DNA of 64,000 nt, taken from the NCBI RefSeq assembly GCF_001705235.1, contig NZ_MCGV01000001.1, forward strand, positions 1,054,001-1,118,000, written 5' to 3'. Both the position numbers and the translations under genes were made by a program. Origin of the DNA: Clostridium pasteurianum. GTDB taxonomy: Bacteria > Bacillota > Clostridia > Clostridiales > Clostridiaceae. This document shows, one piece after another, positions 8,804-18,541 of the stretch (position 1 is its first letter; every line of letters begins with the position of its first letter). The notes beneath the pieces were generated by a model, which saw only the letters and a program-made list of their open reading frames with translations, had not been told where the DNA came from and did not search any database.

Positions 8804-11194
8804 CTATACATGCCATTCCCAATTAGTTATTTCTGGTAAATCTTCTCCGTATTCACGAATGTATTCATTATGTTCAACTAGCTTATCATTCATTAACTGT
8901 ATAAGATGTGAACCACGGTTTCCAAGTTGAGGTAAGTTTTGTACTACATCTTTTACAATATCGAAACGATCTAACTTATTTTGAACACGCATATCAAATG
9001 GTGTTGTAATAGTTCCTTCTTCTTCGTATCCATGAACGTGTAAATTTCTATTTTCACGATAATAAGTTAATTCATTAATTAAATGTGCATATCCATGGAA
9101 TGCAAATATAATTGGCTTATTTGTTGTAAATAATGCATTATATTCTTTGTCACTTAAGCCATGTGGATGTTTATTGTGAGGTAACAATTTCATCATATCT
9201 ACTACATTGATAAAACGAATCTTTAATTCTGGCAAATGTTCACGTAGAATTGTAACTGCTGCTAAAGCTTCTAATGTTGGGGTATCTCCACATGAAGCAA
9301 TAACTACATCAGGCTCTACACCTTTATCATTACTTGCCCAATCCCAAATACTTATACCCTGCTCTACATGCTTAATTGCTTGTTCCATTGTAAGCCACTG
9401 CTGTCTTGGATGTTTAGATGTCACCAATAAATTAACCTTTTGCTTAGTATGAAGACATTTATCAAATACAACTAATAAAGTATTCGCATCTGCTGGTAGA
9501 TATGCTCTAACTATTTCTGGCTTTTTATCTACAAGATGTCCTAATATGCCAGGATCTTGATGTGTATACCCATTATGATCTTGCTGCCATACATTAGATG
9601 TTGATATTAAATTAAGTGAAGCAATATCTTTTCTCCATGGCAACTGTGAAGTTACTTTTAGCCATTTACAATGCTGTGTAATCATAGAATCAACAATACG
9701 TAGAAAAGCTTCGTAACTTGCAAAGAAACCGTGACGTCCTGTTAATAGATAGCCTTCTAACCAACCTTCACATAAATGTTCACTTAACATTGAATCTATA
9801 ATACGTCCATCATGTGCTAAAAATTCATCATTAGGTTCCTTTATATCTGGAATCCATTGACGTTTAGTTCCTTCAAAAACTGCCCATAATCTGTTTGACA
9901 TAGTTTCATCAGGTCCAAAAATACGGAAGTTACGATTTTCATCATTTAATTTAACTACATCACGTATATATTTTGCAAGTTCAATCATATCTTGTGCAAC
10001 AGTACTACCTGGAGTAGGAACATCTACAGCATATTTTTTAAAATCAGGTGTACGCAAATCACGCAGTAACAGTCCACCATTAGTATGTGGATTAGCAGCC
10101 ATTCTACTAGTGCCATTTGGTGTCAATTCTTCTAATTCTGGAATTAGCCTGTAATTTTCATCAAACAATTCTTCTGGTTTATAACTCTTAAGCCATGATT
10201 CTAATTGATCCAAATGCTCTGTATGGTAACGATCAACAGGAATAGGTACCTGATGTGCACGGAATGAGCCTTCATTAGGAACACCATCAACAAATTTAGG
10301 ACCAGTCCAACCCTTTGGTGTACGCAATACAATCATTGGCCAACGTGGACGTGAAGCATCATTATTTTCACGAGCATTTCTTTGTATGCTAAGAATTTCT
10401 TCCATTACTGTATCCAAAGTTTCTGCCATTAATTTATGCATTACTTTAGGATCATCACCCTCTACAAAATAAGGCTTCCAGCCATTACCCTCAAACAATT
10501 TTGTCAATTCTTCTTTAGATATACGAGATAATACAGTAGGATTACTTATTTTATATCCATTTAAATGTAATATAGGCAGTACAGCACCATCTGTAATAGG
10601 ATTTAAAAATTTATTTGCTTGCCAAGATGTAGCAAGTGGACCTGTTTCTGATTCTCCATCACCAACAACACATGCTGTAACTAATCCAGGATTATCAAAT
10701 ACAGCACCAAAAGAATGAGCTAAAGAGTAGCCTAATTCTCCACCTTCATGGATTGATCCTGGTGTTTCAGGTGCCATATGGCTAGAGATTCCACCTGGGA
10801 AAGAAAATTGTTTGCATAATCTCTTTAAACCTGGCAAATCACGACTTACATTTGGATAAACCTCGCTGTAAGTTCCATCTAAATATGAATTAGATACCAT
10901 TACCTGACCACCATGACCTGGTCCAGAAACATAAATCATATCTAAATCATACTTTTTAATAATACGATTTAAATGAGCATAAATAAAGTTTTGACCTGGA
11001 ATAGTTCCCCAATGTCCAACAACTTTTGCCTTTAAATGTTCAGGTTTTAATGGTTCACGAAGTAGTGGGTTATCTAGCAAATATAGTTGAGCTGCTGATA
11101 TATAGTTAGCTGCTCGCCAATAGGCATCGACTTTTTTTAGATACTCTGGTGTTATTTCTCCTTCGCCTGAATGTGCTTTTACTGTCTTTTGCAT
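8804..11194 (-). CDS. xpk: Xylulose-5-phosphate/fructose-6-phosphate phosphoketolase
   Basis: A thiamine-diphosphate enzyme of 796 residues that splits xylulose-5-phosphate with phosphate into acetyl-phosphate and glyceraldehyde-3-phosphate. Family blocks are present: [18 protein letters not shown] near residue 60, [27 protein letters not shown], and the diphosphate/metal motif [15 protein letters not shown] followed by [12 protein letters not shown]. The length matches the family. Placed among arabinose genes and preceded by an AraR-type box at 11230-11245, it supports a phosphoketolase route for arabinose feeding acetate and butyrate formation. The start is ATG at 11194 after AGGAGGAATATT. 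Confidence 0.97.
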   Translation of the reverse strand: MQKTVKAHSGEGEITPEYLKKVDAYWRAANYISAAQLYLLDNPLLREPLKPEHLKAKVVGHWGTIPGQNFIYAHLNRIIKKYDLDMIYVSGPGHGGQVMVSNSYLDGTYSEVYPNVSRDLPGLKRLCKQFSFPGGISSHMAPETPGSIHEGGELGYSLAHSFGAVFDNPGLVTACVVGDGESETGPLATSWQANKFLNPITDGAVLPILHLNGYKISNPTVLSRISKEELTKLFEGNGWKPYFVEGDDPKVMHKLMAETLDTVMEEILSIQRNARENNDASRPRWPMIVLRTPKGWTGPKFVDGVPNEGSFRAHQVPIPVDRYHTEHLDQLESWLKSYKPEELFDENYRLIPELEELTPNGTSRMAANPHTNGGLLLRDLRTPDFKKYAVDVPTPGSTVAQDMIELAKYIRDVVKLNDENRNFRIFGPDETMSNRLWAVFEGTKRQWIPDIKEPNDEFLAHDGRIIDSMLSEHLCEGWLEGYLLTGRHGFFASYEAFLRIVDSMITQHCKWLKVTSQLPWRKDIASLNLISTSNVWQQDHNGYTHQDPGILGHLVDKKPEIVRAYLPADANTLLVVFDKCLHTKQKVNLLVTSKHPRQQWLTMEQAIKHVEQGISIWDWASNDKGVEPDVVIASCGDTPTLEALAAVTILREHLPELKIRFINVVDMMKLLPHNKHPHGLSDKEYNALFTTNKPIIFAFHGYAHLINELTYYRENRNLHVHGYEEEGTITTPFDMRVQNKLDRFDIVKDVVQNLPQLGNRGSHLIQLMNDKLVEHNEYIREYGEDLPEITNWEWHV

Positions 11195-11229
11195 AATATT
11201 CCTCCTAATAAATAAATGATTTAAGTTGT

Positions 11230-11245
11230 ATTTATACGTATGAAT
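11230..11245 (-). promoter_or_regulatory. AraR-type operator upstream of xpk
   Basis: ATTTATACGTATGAAT centred on TACGTA lies 36-51 bases before the xpk start. It matches the core of the boxes at 8662-8709 and 13772-13787. Confidence 0.5.
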
Positions 11246-11294
11246 TTAAATGTAGTTTAACAATATCTAAATATAAATAATAGTTTTTAGACTA

Positions 11295-12764
11295 TTATTT
11301 AGTTGTTTCCTCAATTACATCTCTTAATTTGGTATTATGGTCGATAATAACAGTTTCTAATCCTACCATTCTGCTCCAATCATATATCTGATCTACTGTC
11401 AATGCTAACGAAAGAACTGTATGGTGTCCTCCACCTGCATAAATCCATGATCTAACTCCATCTAGGAAGTTTGGTTCTGGTTTCCATACCATTTTTGCAA
11501 CTGGTAAGTTTGGCATATCCTCATCTGGTTTTACTGCTGTTATTTCCTTTATAAGCATACGATAATGTGTGCCTAAATCAAGCATTGTTACTACTACTCC
11601 TTTGCCTGTAGATCCATTGAATATCAAACGTGCTGGATCTTCTTTATCTCCAATTCCTAGTGGTTTAACAACAACCTTTGGCTTGTCTGATGCAAATGTT
11701 GGATCAACTTCAAGCATATGTGCTCCTAGAATCTTTTCATTTCCACTGCTCAATTCGTATGTGTAATCTTCCATGAATCCAGTCTTTGTATTGTTTGTCA
11801 TAACCTTTATCATTCTGCTTAATGCTGCTGTCTTCCAGTCTCCTTCTCCTGCAAATCCATATCCTTCTGCATTTAATCTCTGCACTGCAAGTCCTGGAAG
11901 CTGCTTCATTCCATAAAGATCTTCAAAGTTTGTTGTAAATGCATTATAATTTCCCTTTTCTAAGAAACTTCTTAATCCTTTTTCTATTCTTATTTGCTCC
12001 TTAACTTGCTTTTCATAGAATTTTGGATCATTTTCACCTGGATCTAATATATATATTTTCTTAAATTCTTCATAAGTCTTATTTACTTCAGCTTCTTTAA
12101 CTTTATCAATTTCAGCAACAAGATCACCTATACCATAGTAATCTACTGTCCATCCAAACTGAATTTGTGCTTCTATCTTATCTCCTTCTGTAACTGCAAC
12201 ATTTCTCATGTTATCACCAAATCGTGCTACCTTTATGCTCTGACTTGCGATATATCCTGCTGCTACCTTCATCCAGTCTGAAACTTCTTTTTGAACTTTT
12301 TTATCTTTCCAGTATCCTACTATGATTTTATTATGCTTCTTAAGCCTGGCATTTATAAATCCATATTCTCTGTCTCCATGAGCACTCTGATGTAAATTCA
12401 TATAATCCATATCTATTGTTTTCCATGGAATATTTTCATTATATTGAGTTGCAAAATGTAAAAGTGGTTTTTGTAAAAGTTTTGTTCCTGCTATCCACAT
12501 TTTTGCTGGAGAGAATGTGTGCATCCATGTTATAACTCCTGCTACTTCATCTCTGTAGTTTACTTCTTTCATTATCTTTGTTATTTTATCAGCAGATGTT
12601 GCTAAAGATTTAAAAACTATTGGATAAGGCAAATTTGCACTCTTATTTAATTCATCAACAATTGCCTCAGAATCCTCTCTTACCTTTGCTAATGCTTCTT
12701 CTCCGTATAAATGTTGACTTCCTACTACAAACCAGAATTCCATTTTTTCATTTTTTAACATCAT
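11295..12764 (-). CDS. araA: L-arabinose isomerase (copy 2)
   Basis: A second 489-residue arabinose isomerase with the same active-site residues as the copy at 3914-5383. I find one protein difference (Ser in place of Glu, codon AGT against GAA, all three bases changed) and about four scattered single-base changes elsewhere. The start region is carried over exactly (CATATATCTCCCC, plus strand). It follows araD by 13 bases, with its ribosome site next to the araD stop, so the two are co-transcribed and probably coupled. Sequence identity this high in two tandem-locus genes points to recent duplication or ongoing gene conversion. Confidence 0.97.
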   Translation of the reverse strand: MMLKNEKMEFWFVVGSQHLYGEEALAKVREDSEAIVDELNKSANLPYPIVFKSLATSADKITKIMKEVNYRDEVAGVITWMHTFSPAKMWIAGTKLLQKPLLHFATQYNENIPWKTIDMDYMNLHQSAHGDREYGFINARLKKHNKIIVGYWKDKKVQKEVSDWMKVAAGYIASQSIKVARFGDNMRNVAVTEGDKIEAQIQFGWTVDYYGIGDLVAEIDKVKEAEVNKTYEEFKKIYILDPGENDPKFYEKQVKEQIRIEKGLRSFLEKGNYNAFTTNFEDLYGMKQLPGLAVQRLNAEGYGFAGEGDWKTAALSRMIKVMTNNTKTGFMEDYTYELSSGNEKILGAHMLEVDPTFASDKPKVVVKPLGIGDKEDPARLIFNGSTGKGVVVTMLDLGTHYRMLIKEITAVKPDEDMPNLPVAKMVWKPEPNFLDGVRSWIYAGGGHHTVLSLALTVDQIYDWSRMVGLETVIIDHNTKLRDVIEETTK

Positions 12765-12777
12765 ATATCTCCCCTAT

Positions 12778-13479
12778 CTATTTTTTTATTTGTCCATAAT
12801 ATGCATTTTCACCATGCTTACGATAAAAATGTTTATCAAGTAAGCACTTGTCCATTTCGATATTTTGAGGATTTAATTGCATTGAATGATATGTCATCTT
12901 TGCCACTTCTTCTAGAACTACTGAATTATGCACAGCATTTTCAGGATCTGTTCCCCATGTAAATGGTCCATGATCATTTACCAAAACACCAGGCATATAA
13001 TCTGGGTTAATATTATTTTTTTCAAAAGTTTCAACAATTACATTTCCTGTTTCCTTTTCATAATCTGCATTTATTTCTTCTTCTGTCATTTTACGAGTTA
13101 CAGGAATATTTCCATAGAAATAATCACCGTGTGTAGTTCCTGCTGCTGGTATATCCATTCCAGCTTGTGCAAAAGACACAGCCCATGGTGAATGAGTATG
13201 AACAACTGCTTTAATATTCTTAAAAGCTTTATATAGAACCAAATGAGTAGGTGTGTCACTAGATGGATTTAAATCTCCTTCTATTACATTTCCATTTAAA
13301 TCTACCACAACCATATCTCTAGCTTTCATTTCCGTATATTTAACACCGCTTGGCTTAATTACTACTAGTCCTTTTTGTCTATCAATTCCACTAACATTTC
13401 CCCAGGTAAATGTTACCAATTGGTATTTAGGAAGCATTAAATTTGCCTCAAGTACTATTTTTTTCAAATCTTCTAACAT
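12778..13479 (-). CDS. araD: L-ribulose-5-phosphate 4-epimerase
   Basis: A class II aldolase-fold, zinc-dependent epimerase of 233 residues converting L-ribulose-5-phosphate to D-xylulose-5-phosphate, the substrate of the phosphoketolase in the same locus. The zinc ligands are visible in [10 protein letters not shown] and in the later His of [17 protein letters not shown] and KPSGVKY form the phosphate-binding part, and AGTTHGDYF is characteristic of AraD. It is the first gene of the minus-strand arabinose run, with a strong promoter, an AraR-type box and a cre-like site upstream. Confidence 0.95.
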   Translation of the reverse strand: MLEDLKKIVLEANLMLPKYQLVTFTWGNVSGIDRQKGLVVIKPSGVKYTEMKARDMVVVDLNGNVIEGDLNPSSDTPTHLVLYKAFKNIKAVVHTHSPWAVSFAQAGMDIPAAGTTHGDYFYGNIPVTRKMTEEEINADYEKETGNVIVETFEKNNINPDYMPGVLVNDHGPFTWGTDPENAVHNSVVLEEVAKMTYHSMQLNPQNIEMDKCLLDKHFYRKHGENAYYGQIKK

Positions 13480-13710
13480 TAAATTTAGCCTTCTTTCAAA
13501 ATATTTTTTCTCTATACTTTAGGGCCTCATTGTTAGTTTATTTCTCATGCACTACTTAATTTTAATATTTTTGCAAATATTAAAGTAACCCTTTACATTA
13601 AATAATAAAACAATTCTACCATTTAAACTAACAATTAATCCCTATAAATAAAGAATAAAAATCAACTTCAATAGTATATTTTTGCTACTTTAATGTCCAT
13701 CTATGATGTA

Positions 13711-13787
13711 TTTAATCGCTTTCATGTATTAAGTATAATATTGATACTTATAAATGTCAATACTTTTTAAAATTTATACGTACTAAT
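13711..13787 (-). promoter_or_regulatory. araD promoter with AraR-type operator and cre-like site
   Basis: On the minus strand TTGACA (13755-13760) and TATACT (13732-13737) are 17 bases apart. An AraR-type box ATTTATACGTACTAAT lies just upstream at 13772-13787, and a cre-like ATGAAAGCGATTAAA (13711-13725) covers the expected start point. Both arabinose-specific and glucose control are therefore likely at this promoter. The remainder of the 13480-13955 gap is AT-rich with no gene. Confidence 0.65.
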
Positions 13788-13955
13788 ATGGCATTGTTAA
13801 ATACATCTATTTTTGATATACTAATCATGAAGATGAATCTACAAAAGTATTGAAATTACTTATGATAGCGCATAATAATATCAATTTTTATTTTTTGAGT
13901 ACGCCTAAATTTATGATTTGTCTATAAAATATTTATTTTATAATAGGAGAAAAAA

Positions 13956-15047
13956 ATGAAACACAAGTATGAAGAAGTTGAAGAAAAAATTATAAACTGG
14001 GCTACCACGGCTAAATATAAACCGCATGAAAAAATACCAACTGAATCTGAATTAATGGAAATGTTCGATGTTAGCAGGCATACTATAAGAAAAGCCATAG
14101 GTGATCTGGTATCTAGACAGTATGTATATAGAATACAAGGAAGTGGCATATACATTTCTGATTGGGCTGAAAATAGAGAAAATCTTAAAAGCACAAAAAA
14201 TGTAGCTGTACTTACGACTCATATATCAAATTATATTTTTCCAAATATAATTAAAGGCTTGGAAGATACACTTTATTCGGAATCTTTCTCGCTTCTGCTG
14301 TCTTCAACTAATAACAATGTCATGTTTGAAAATAGTAATTTAAAAAATTTATTAGCTCATAAGATTGACGGTCTTATTTTAGAACCTACTAAAAGTGCAT
14401 ATAAAAGTCAAAACATTGGCTATTTAAATAAAGTTATTTCCAATAATATTCCACTTGTAATGATAAATGCCTCTTACCCTGAACTTAACTCACCCAGCCT
14501 GCGTGTTGATGATTTTGAGGGAGGACGATTAGCAACAGAACATCTTATATCCTTAAATCATACAAGATTAATGGGTATTTTTAAAGTTGATGATTCACAG
14601 GGAATTAATAGAATGAATGGCTTTATTTCAGAATGCCAAAGAAGCAACATTCCCCCAATGCCTGATCAAATTTTAACTTATTTATCTGAAGAGATAAATT
14701 ATTCACTACCTATAAAAATAGAGAATGTATTAAAGTCGGAAAAAAGGCCAACTGCAATTTTTTGTTATAATGATGAAATAGCTTATATAGTATTCACTAT
14801 TGCTCATAAATTAAATATTAAAATTCCAGATGAATTGTCTGTAATTGGTTTTGATGATTCACGTCTTGCAACAATAATGCATCCACATCTAACTTCTATT
14901 ACTCATCCTAAAGAGCAAATGGGATGTGATGCTGCTAATTTAATTATAAAGTTAATTAATAACAATAATAAATTTGAAGACAGTGACTCTATTGTTTATA
15001 AGCCAAAACTCATCGTTAGAAATTCAACTTGCAAAATAAGTAAATAA
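13956..15047 (+). CDS. araR: AraR-type transcriptional regulator (GntR HTH plus LacI-type sensor)
   Basis: A 363-residue protein with an N-terminal GntR winged helix (KIPTESELMEMFDVSRHTIRKA near residues 25-45) joined to a LacI/GalR periplasmic-binding-like sensor domain (VAVLTTHISNYIFPNIIKG from about residue 83; FCYNDEIAYIVF and ELSVIGFDDSRLA further on). This hybrid build is diagnostic of AraR, the arabinose-responsive repressor. It is divergent from araD and shares a 476-base intergenic region with an AraR-type box, so autoregulation is plausible. GGAG at 13947-13950 precedes the ATG. Confidence 0.93.
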   Translation: MKHKYEEVEEKIINWATTAKYKPHEKIPTESELMEMFDVSRHTIRKAIGDLVSRQYVYRIQGSGIYISDWAENRENLKSTKNVAVLTTHISNYIFPNIIKGLEDTLYSESFSLLLSSTNNNVMFENSNLKNLLAHKIDGLILEPTKSAYKSQNIGYLNKVISNNIPLVMINASYPELNSPSLRVDDFEGGRLATEHLISLNHTRLMGIFKVDDSQGINRMNGFISECQRSNIPPMPDQILTYLSEEINYSLPIKIENVLKSEKRPTAIFCYNDEIAYIVFTIAHKLNIKIPDELSVIGFDDSRLATIMHPHLTSITHPKEQMGCDAANLIIKLINNNNKFEDSDSIVYKPKLIVRNSTCKISK

Positions 15048-15107
15048 AAAATACACTACTTTTATACAAACCAAAATTACAATAATATTTAGTTTTGGTA
15101 TTTCTAG

Positions 15108-15160
15108 AAGTATTAAAAATATAACTGGAATACTAAATTTCCAGTTATATTAATACTTAA
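15108..15160. terminator. Hairpin terminator after araR
   Basis: AAGTATTAAAAATATAACTGGAA pairs with TTCCAGTTATATTAATACTT across a seven-base loop. It lies 60 bases past the araR stop and may serve both strands, because the ssb remnant converges from the right. Confidence 0.55.
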
Positions 15161-15241
15161 ATATTTAATTTACGCAAATCTTTTGATATTCTCATAAACA
15201 TCCCAAAATAATAAATTTCCAATGATATTAGATGTTTTTTT

Positions 15242-15570
15242 CTATACAATTTCTTTTCTATTTTTTAGAACCTGTACCTCTTCTACTATAACTTCAGTAA
15301 CACATTTTTTATTTTCATTGCTATCATCATAGCTTCTTATATGTTTTCTTCCAACTACTCCGACAAAACTGCCCTTTTTCATATACTTTGCAACATTTTT
15401 TGCTACCTTACACCATACAGTAATAGAAATAAAATCTGCTATGCTTTCACTATTATCTTTCTTCCCATATTTACTGCTACAGTGAAATTACATAAATAAT
15501 TTCCAGTTGCTTCTATAAGCTTAACAACTGAATCTTTATCCATTTTCCCTATCAAAAGTGTTTTATTCAT
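15242..15570 (-). pseudogene. ssb: Frameshifted single-stranded DNA-binding protein
   Basis: An ATG at 15570 with an intact GAGGAG site begins MNKTLLIGKMDKDSVVKLIE and reads to NFTVAV, then hits a stop. In the next frame the SSB fold resumes with SKYGKKDNSESIADFISITV, WCKVAKNVAKYMKKGSFVGV and VGRKHIRSYDDSNENKKCV, and ends at 15242. Together they make an OB-fold SSB of about 105-110 residues lacking the acidic C-terminal tail. One small indel near 15470 explains the break. A short SSB like this usually comes from a phage or mobile element. Confidence 0.75.
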
Positions 15571-15941
15571 AATCTAACTCCTCATTAACTATATTGTATG
15601 TATCGTTATTATTATAACTTTTTAGATTTTATAAACACACTTTGATAAAAATATTGGCCACGATATATATTTTTCTTTAATGCTATATTTACTTCGTTCT
15701 AATATTTATTATAATATTCTCATTCTTGCTTTGTCTGAATTTTTAGTACAGCAATATCAAAAATCTTTATTTTCTATTTTGTACTATTAAACCACTAGTA
15801 TTACAAAGGCAATTCAAATAAATGCCAAATAAAATTCAAAATAAACTTAGTCTTTTTTTATCTTAACATACTATAAACTTATTAATTTAAAGTTATTTAT
15901 AATTGGCATACCACTTAATTGTATGTTCTTTATATAAAATA
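15571..15941. other. AT-rich gap without recognised features
   Basis: I see no coding frame with a ribosome site, no RNA gene and no strong hairpin between the ssb remnant and the stop of the ATPase gene. Confidence 0.4.
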
Positions 15942-18038
15942 CTATTCAACCATTATTTCCTCCATATCATCACCAAAGAATTCATTTATAGCTTTATCTT
16001 TTATATAATAATATCTTTTATCTTTAACCTCAACTCCAATGTATCCTTTTCGATCTAACTTTTTAGTGGCATGATAAATTGACATATGATGCTGATCTAT
16101 AATTTGTCCAATTTCATATGCTGACATTTTTTGAGGTTGATTATTATATAAAACCCTTAAAATATTTATAGCAATATTAGGTAAACTTTTCTGTTTCCAC
16201 TCAGCAATTCTACCTTCAAGTTTCACTTCAAATTTATTAATTTTTCTAACTGTATCATGTTTTGTACATTTAAAACAATTCTTATTTTGTTTATAAATTT
16301 CATATTCCATCTCACTATAAATCTTATTACATTCTGAACATTGAATTGTTTCAATACTACTTAAAATTTGAGGAATTATACTAGTTAAATCAAATTCATC
16401 CTGACGCCAATAATCCGCACTACGTCTCCCTTCAGGTCTCCCATAATCTATCTTTTTCTGCAAACAAAGTCCATAATTTAATCCATAGTAATAAACTTTT
16501 CCTTCTGTCCCACCACGCTTACTCCCTTCATTAAATTTATGAACCATAAAATATAATTCCAACGTATTTAGTAATTGTTCCTTATCCTTATCAATATAAA
16601 AATGAGATGTAGGAAGCCAGTAATTATTTCCCTTCTTGTATGTTTCCATAGTTTCAAGAAATAGTTTATTTTCCAAATCATTACTTTGATATTTTTTAAT
16701 AATATTTCTTTTTACATTAAATAAATACTTAACAATTCCATTAATTAAACATTTTTGTGATATCTGATCTAGTAATTTCTTATCATCATGAAATGACTGC
16801 TTAAATCTAATATCATTTATAAAATCAGGATATAAATTCTCCTCATAATATTTAATAGCAGCATTGTCAATATTAGTCATTGATATGGGTGTTCCTTTAT
16901 TAATAGAAGATAGATAACAATAATTTAATATAAATCCTAAACATCTAGGAATTGCTGCCGTTACTTCAAATAATTTTTTCAAATAAGAATCTAATGTATT
17001 TTCTGTAGTTATATTAAATATACCATCTAATGATATTTGGCCTTTGGTAAAAACATCTAATCTTTTATTTAGAGTTTTTCTAATATACTCAATAGACTCT
17101 TTTTCGATTCCTTTATAATTAGTATTTGTCTGACCAAATGCTTCATAGAAATCCAAAGGAACAATTGGAATTTTAGTTGAATCAATATTTCCCATATAAA
17201 TTCTATTTGGATATGCTGCTATCTTTACTTTAAAAGTATCATTATATGACGAAATTATAGGCGCTATCAACGCATCAACAATTACTTTTTGATTTTCTAT
17301 ATCTAATTCACTAAAATCATCTAAAAATAGAAATACATTTGAAATATTATATTTTCTTAGTATCCTCTTTAGCTGTAACAAAATGCCATGTATATCATAA
17401 ACTTTAATTTCCTTACTGCTATATTTCATATTTATATCATCTGTGTCGCTTACACCCTTTTTAGCTAACATTGATATTTTTTTGATTCCAACCTCTGCTC
17501 CTAATTTTTTTTCATCTAAATTTTTTTTATTCTTAGCAACTTCAATCATTCTCTCAAATTCATTTTCTACATATTTTCCATTATCAATTTCATTAAATAG
17601 AAATTGGAATTCTGAATCTTCCGACCAATTATTTTCTATATTTTCTTTAATGCAAAATATAACTTGTTTTAAAAAAGCTTTATATGTATTTAATCTACTA
17701 AATACATCATCTGTTTTTTTATTAGGAGTCTGCTCATAGCATGTCTGCAAATTTATATAAATGGGTAAGCATCCTTTATTCTCTTCTATTAAAATTTCTT
17801 CAGCTCTAACAAATATTGTTGATTTACCAGTTCCCCTTCTCCCCTTCAGTATAATATGATCAGAATCTATAACTTGTCTCAAAATATAATCATCACCAAA
17901 TAAGTCAACATATAAATCTTTAATAATACTTTTTTTATTTCCATCCATAATATCAGGTCTACCACTATGCATTAATGATTTAAATGCCTTTTCAATATCA
18001 TGTGATAAAGATTTTAATATAAGACTTTGTTCATCCAC
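15942..18038 (-). CDS. Orphan AAA+ ATPase with zinc-ribbon-like and winged-helix C-terminus (ORC/Cdc6-like)
   Basis: About 698 residues; function unknown. The N-terminal half is a P-loop ATPase with Walker A GRRGTGKST and Walker B VFLFLDDF about 165 residues later. The C-terminal part has two CxxC pairs (CSECNK and CFKCTK, 23 residues apart) that could bind zinc, then a winged-helix segment with SAYEIGQIIDQHHMSIYHATK. This order (AAA+ then wHTH) recalls ORC/Cdc6-like ATPases found singly in bacteria and in some defence loci. GTG at 18038 after AAAGGAG is my preferred start, although the spacing of 11 bases is long; a TTG at 18071 has no ribosome site. It stands alone, next to a broken ssb, in AT-rich DNA, suggesting an acquired island. 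Confidence 0.7.
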   Translation of the reverse strand: MDEQSLILKSLSHDIEKAFKSLMHSGRPDIMDGNKKSIIKDLYVDLFGDDYILRQVIDSDHIILKGRRGTGKSTIFVRAEEILIEENKGCLPIYINLQTCYEQTPNKKTDDVFSRLNTYKAFLKQVIFCIKENIENNWSEDSEFQFLFNEIDNGKYVENEFERMIEVAKNKKNLDEKKLGAEVGIKKISMLAKKGVSDTDDINMKYSSKEIKVYDIHGILLQLKRILRKYNISNVFLFLDDFSELDIENQKVIVDALIAPIISSYNDTFKVKIAAYPNRIYMGNIDSTKIPIVPLDFYEAFGQTNTNYKGIEKESIEYIRKTLNKRLDVFTKGQISLDGIFNITTENTLDSYLKKLFEVTAAIPRCLGFILNYCYLSSINKGTPISMTNIDNAAIKYYEENLYPDFINDIRFKQSFHDDKKLLDQISQKCLINGIVKYLFNVKRNIIKKYQSNDLENKLFLETMETYKKGNNYWLPTSHFYIDKDKEQLLNTLELYFMVHKFNEGSKRGGTEGKVYYYGLNYGLCLQKKIDYGRPEGRRSADYWRQDEFDLTSIIPQILSSIETIQCSECNKIYSEMEYEIYKQNKNCFKCTKHDTVRKINKFEVKLEGRIAEWKQKSLPNIAINILRVLYNNQPQKMSAYEIGQIIDQHHMSIYHATKKLDRKGYIGVEVKDKRYYYIKDKAINEFFGDDMEEIMVE

Positions 18039-18235
18039 TTTAACTAATTCTCCTTTGTATAAATTTATCAAACTTACATTTATATTATTATTAATTTATA
18101 TATTAGTTTAATAAATTTTTATTATTTTTACAGTGTATACTAATCTTTTCAACATAATTACCATTTAAATATATTATTTTATAAAACACTAGCATTAAAA
18201 CAATAATACCACATTATTCATATTTTCACCATCTG

Positions 18236-18266
18236 TTGTTGATATTTACTGTATGTATATCAACAA
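18236..18266. promoter_or_regulatory. Inverted repeat upstream of the orphan ATPase
   Basis: TTGTTGATAT and ATATCAACAA form a perfect 10-base inverted repeat with an 11-base spacer, about 200 bases upstream of the ATPase start. It is a candidate operator; nothing shows which protein binds it. Confidence 0.35.
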
Positions 18267-18360
18267 TTTATATTTTTTAATATTATAATTAATGACATGC
18301 TAGCTTAAATCACAAATATTCAATTGAAAAACATCATATAATACATATCTTCTTTCTAGT

Positions 18361-18541
18361 GAAGTAATAGTATCTCAAAGACGATTTAAACAAATTTGTA
18401 TAAATCTTAGACAAAATTTTAAAGAGGCTTAGTACTTTCAATTTGTCTGAACGACAGTGAGTTATTGAAAGTTCTTAGCCTCTTTAAAATTTCGTCTTTA
18501 GATTTATTAATTTATTTAATGTTTTGAGATACTATTACTTC
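18361..18541. repeat. Long palindromic repeat, copy A (overlaps the end of tkt)
   Basis: A 181-base element begins GAAGTAATAGTATCTCAAA and ends with its exact complement. Its core is a second strong inverted repeat (AAATTTTAAAGAGGCTTAG ... CTAAGAACTTTCAAT read from the other strand). Copy B at 44266-44451 shares the ends, the ACATTAAATAA and ATCGT blocks, and the central AATAACTC(A/G)CTG in the same order. The right end contains the last 10 codons and the stop of tkt. The core can also act as the tkt terminator. Confidence 0.7.

Noticed and set aside
18361-18541. CRISPR or tRNA-like structure
   Set aside because: The element is one long palindrome, not an array with spacers, and shows no cloverleaf. 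I saw no CRISPR array, rRNA or tRNA gene anywhere in the window.
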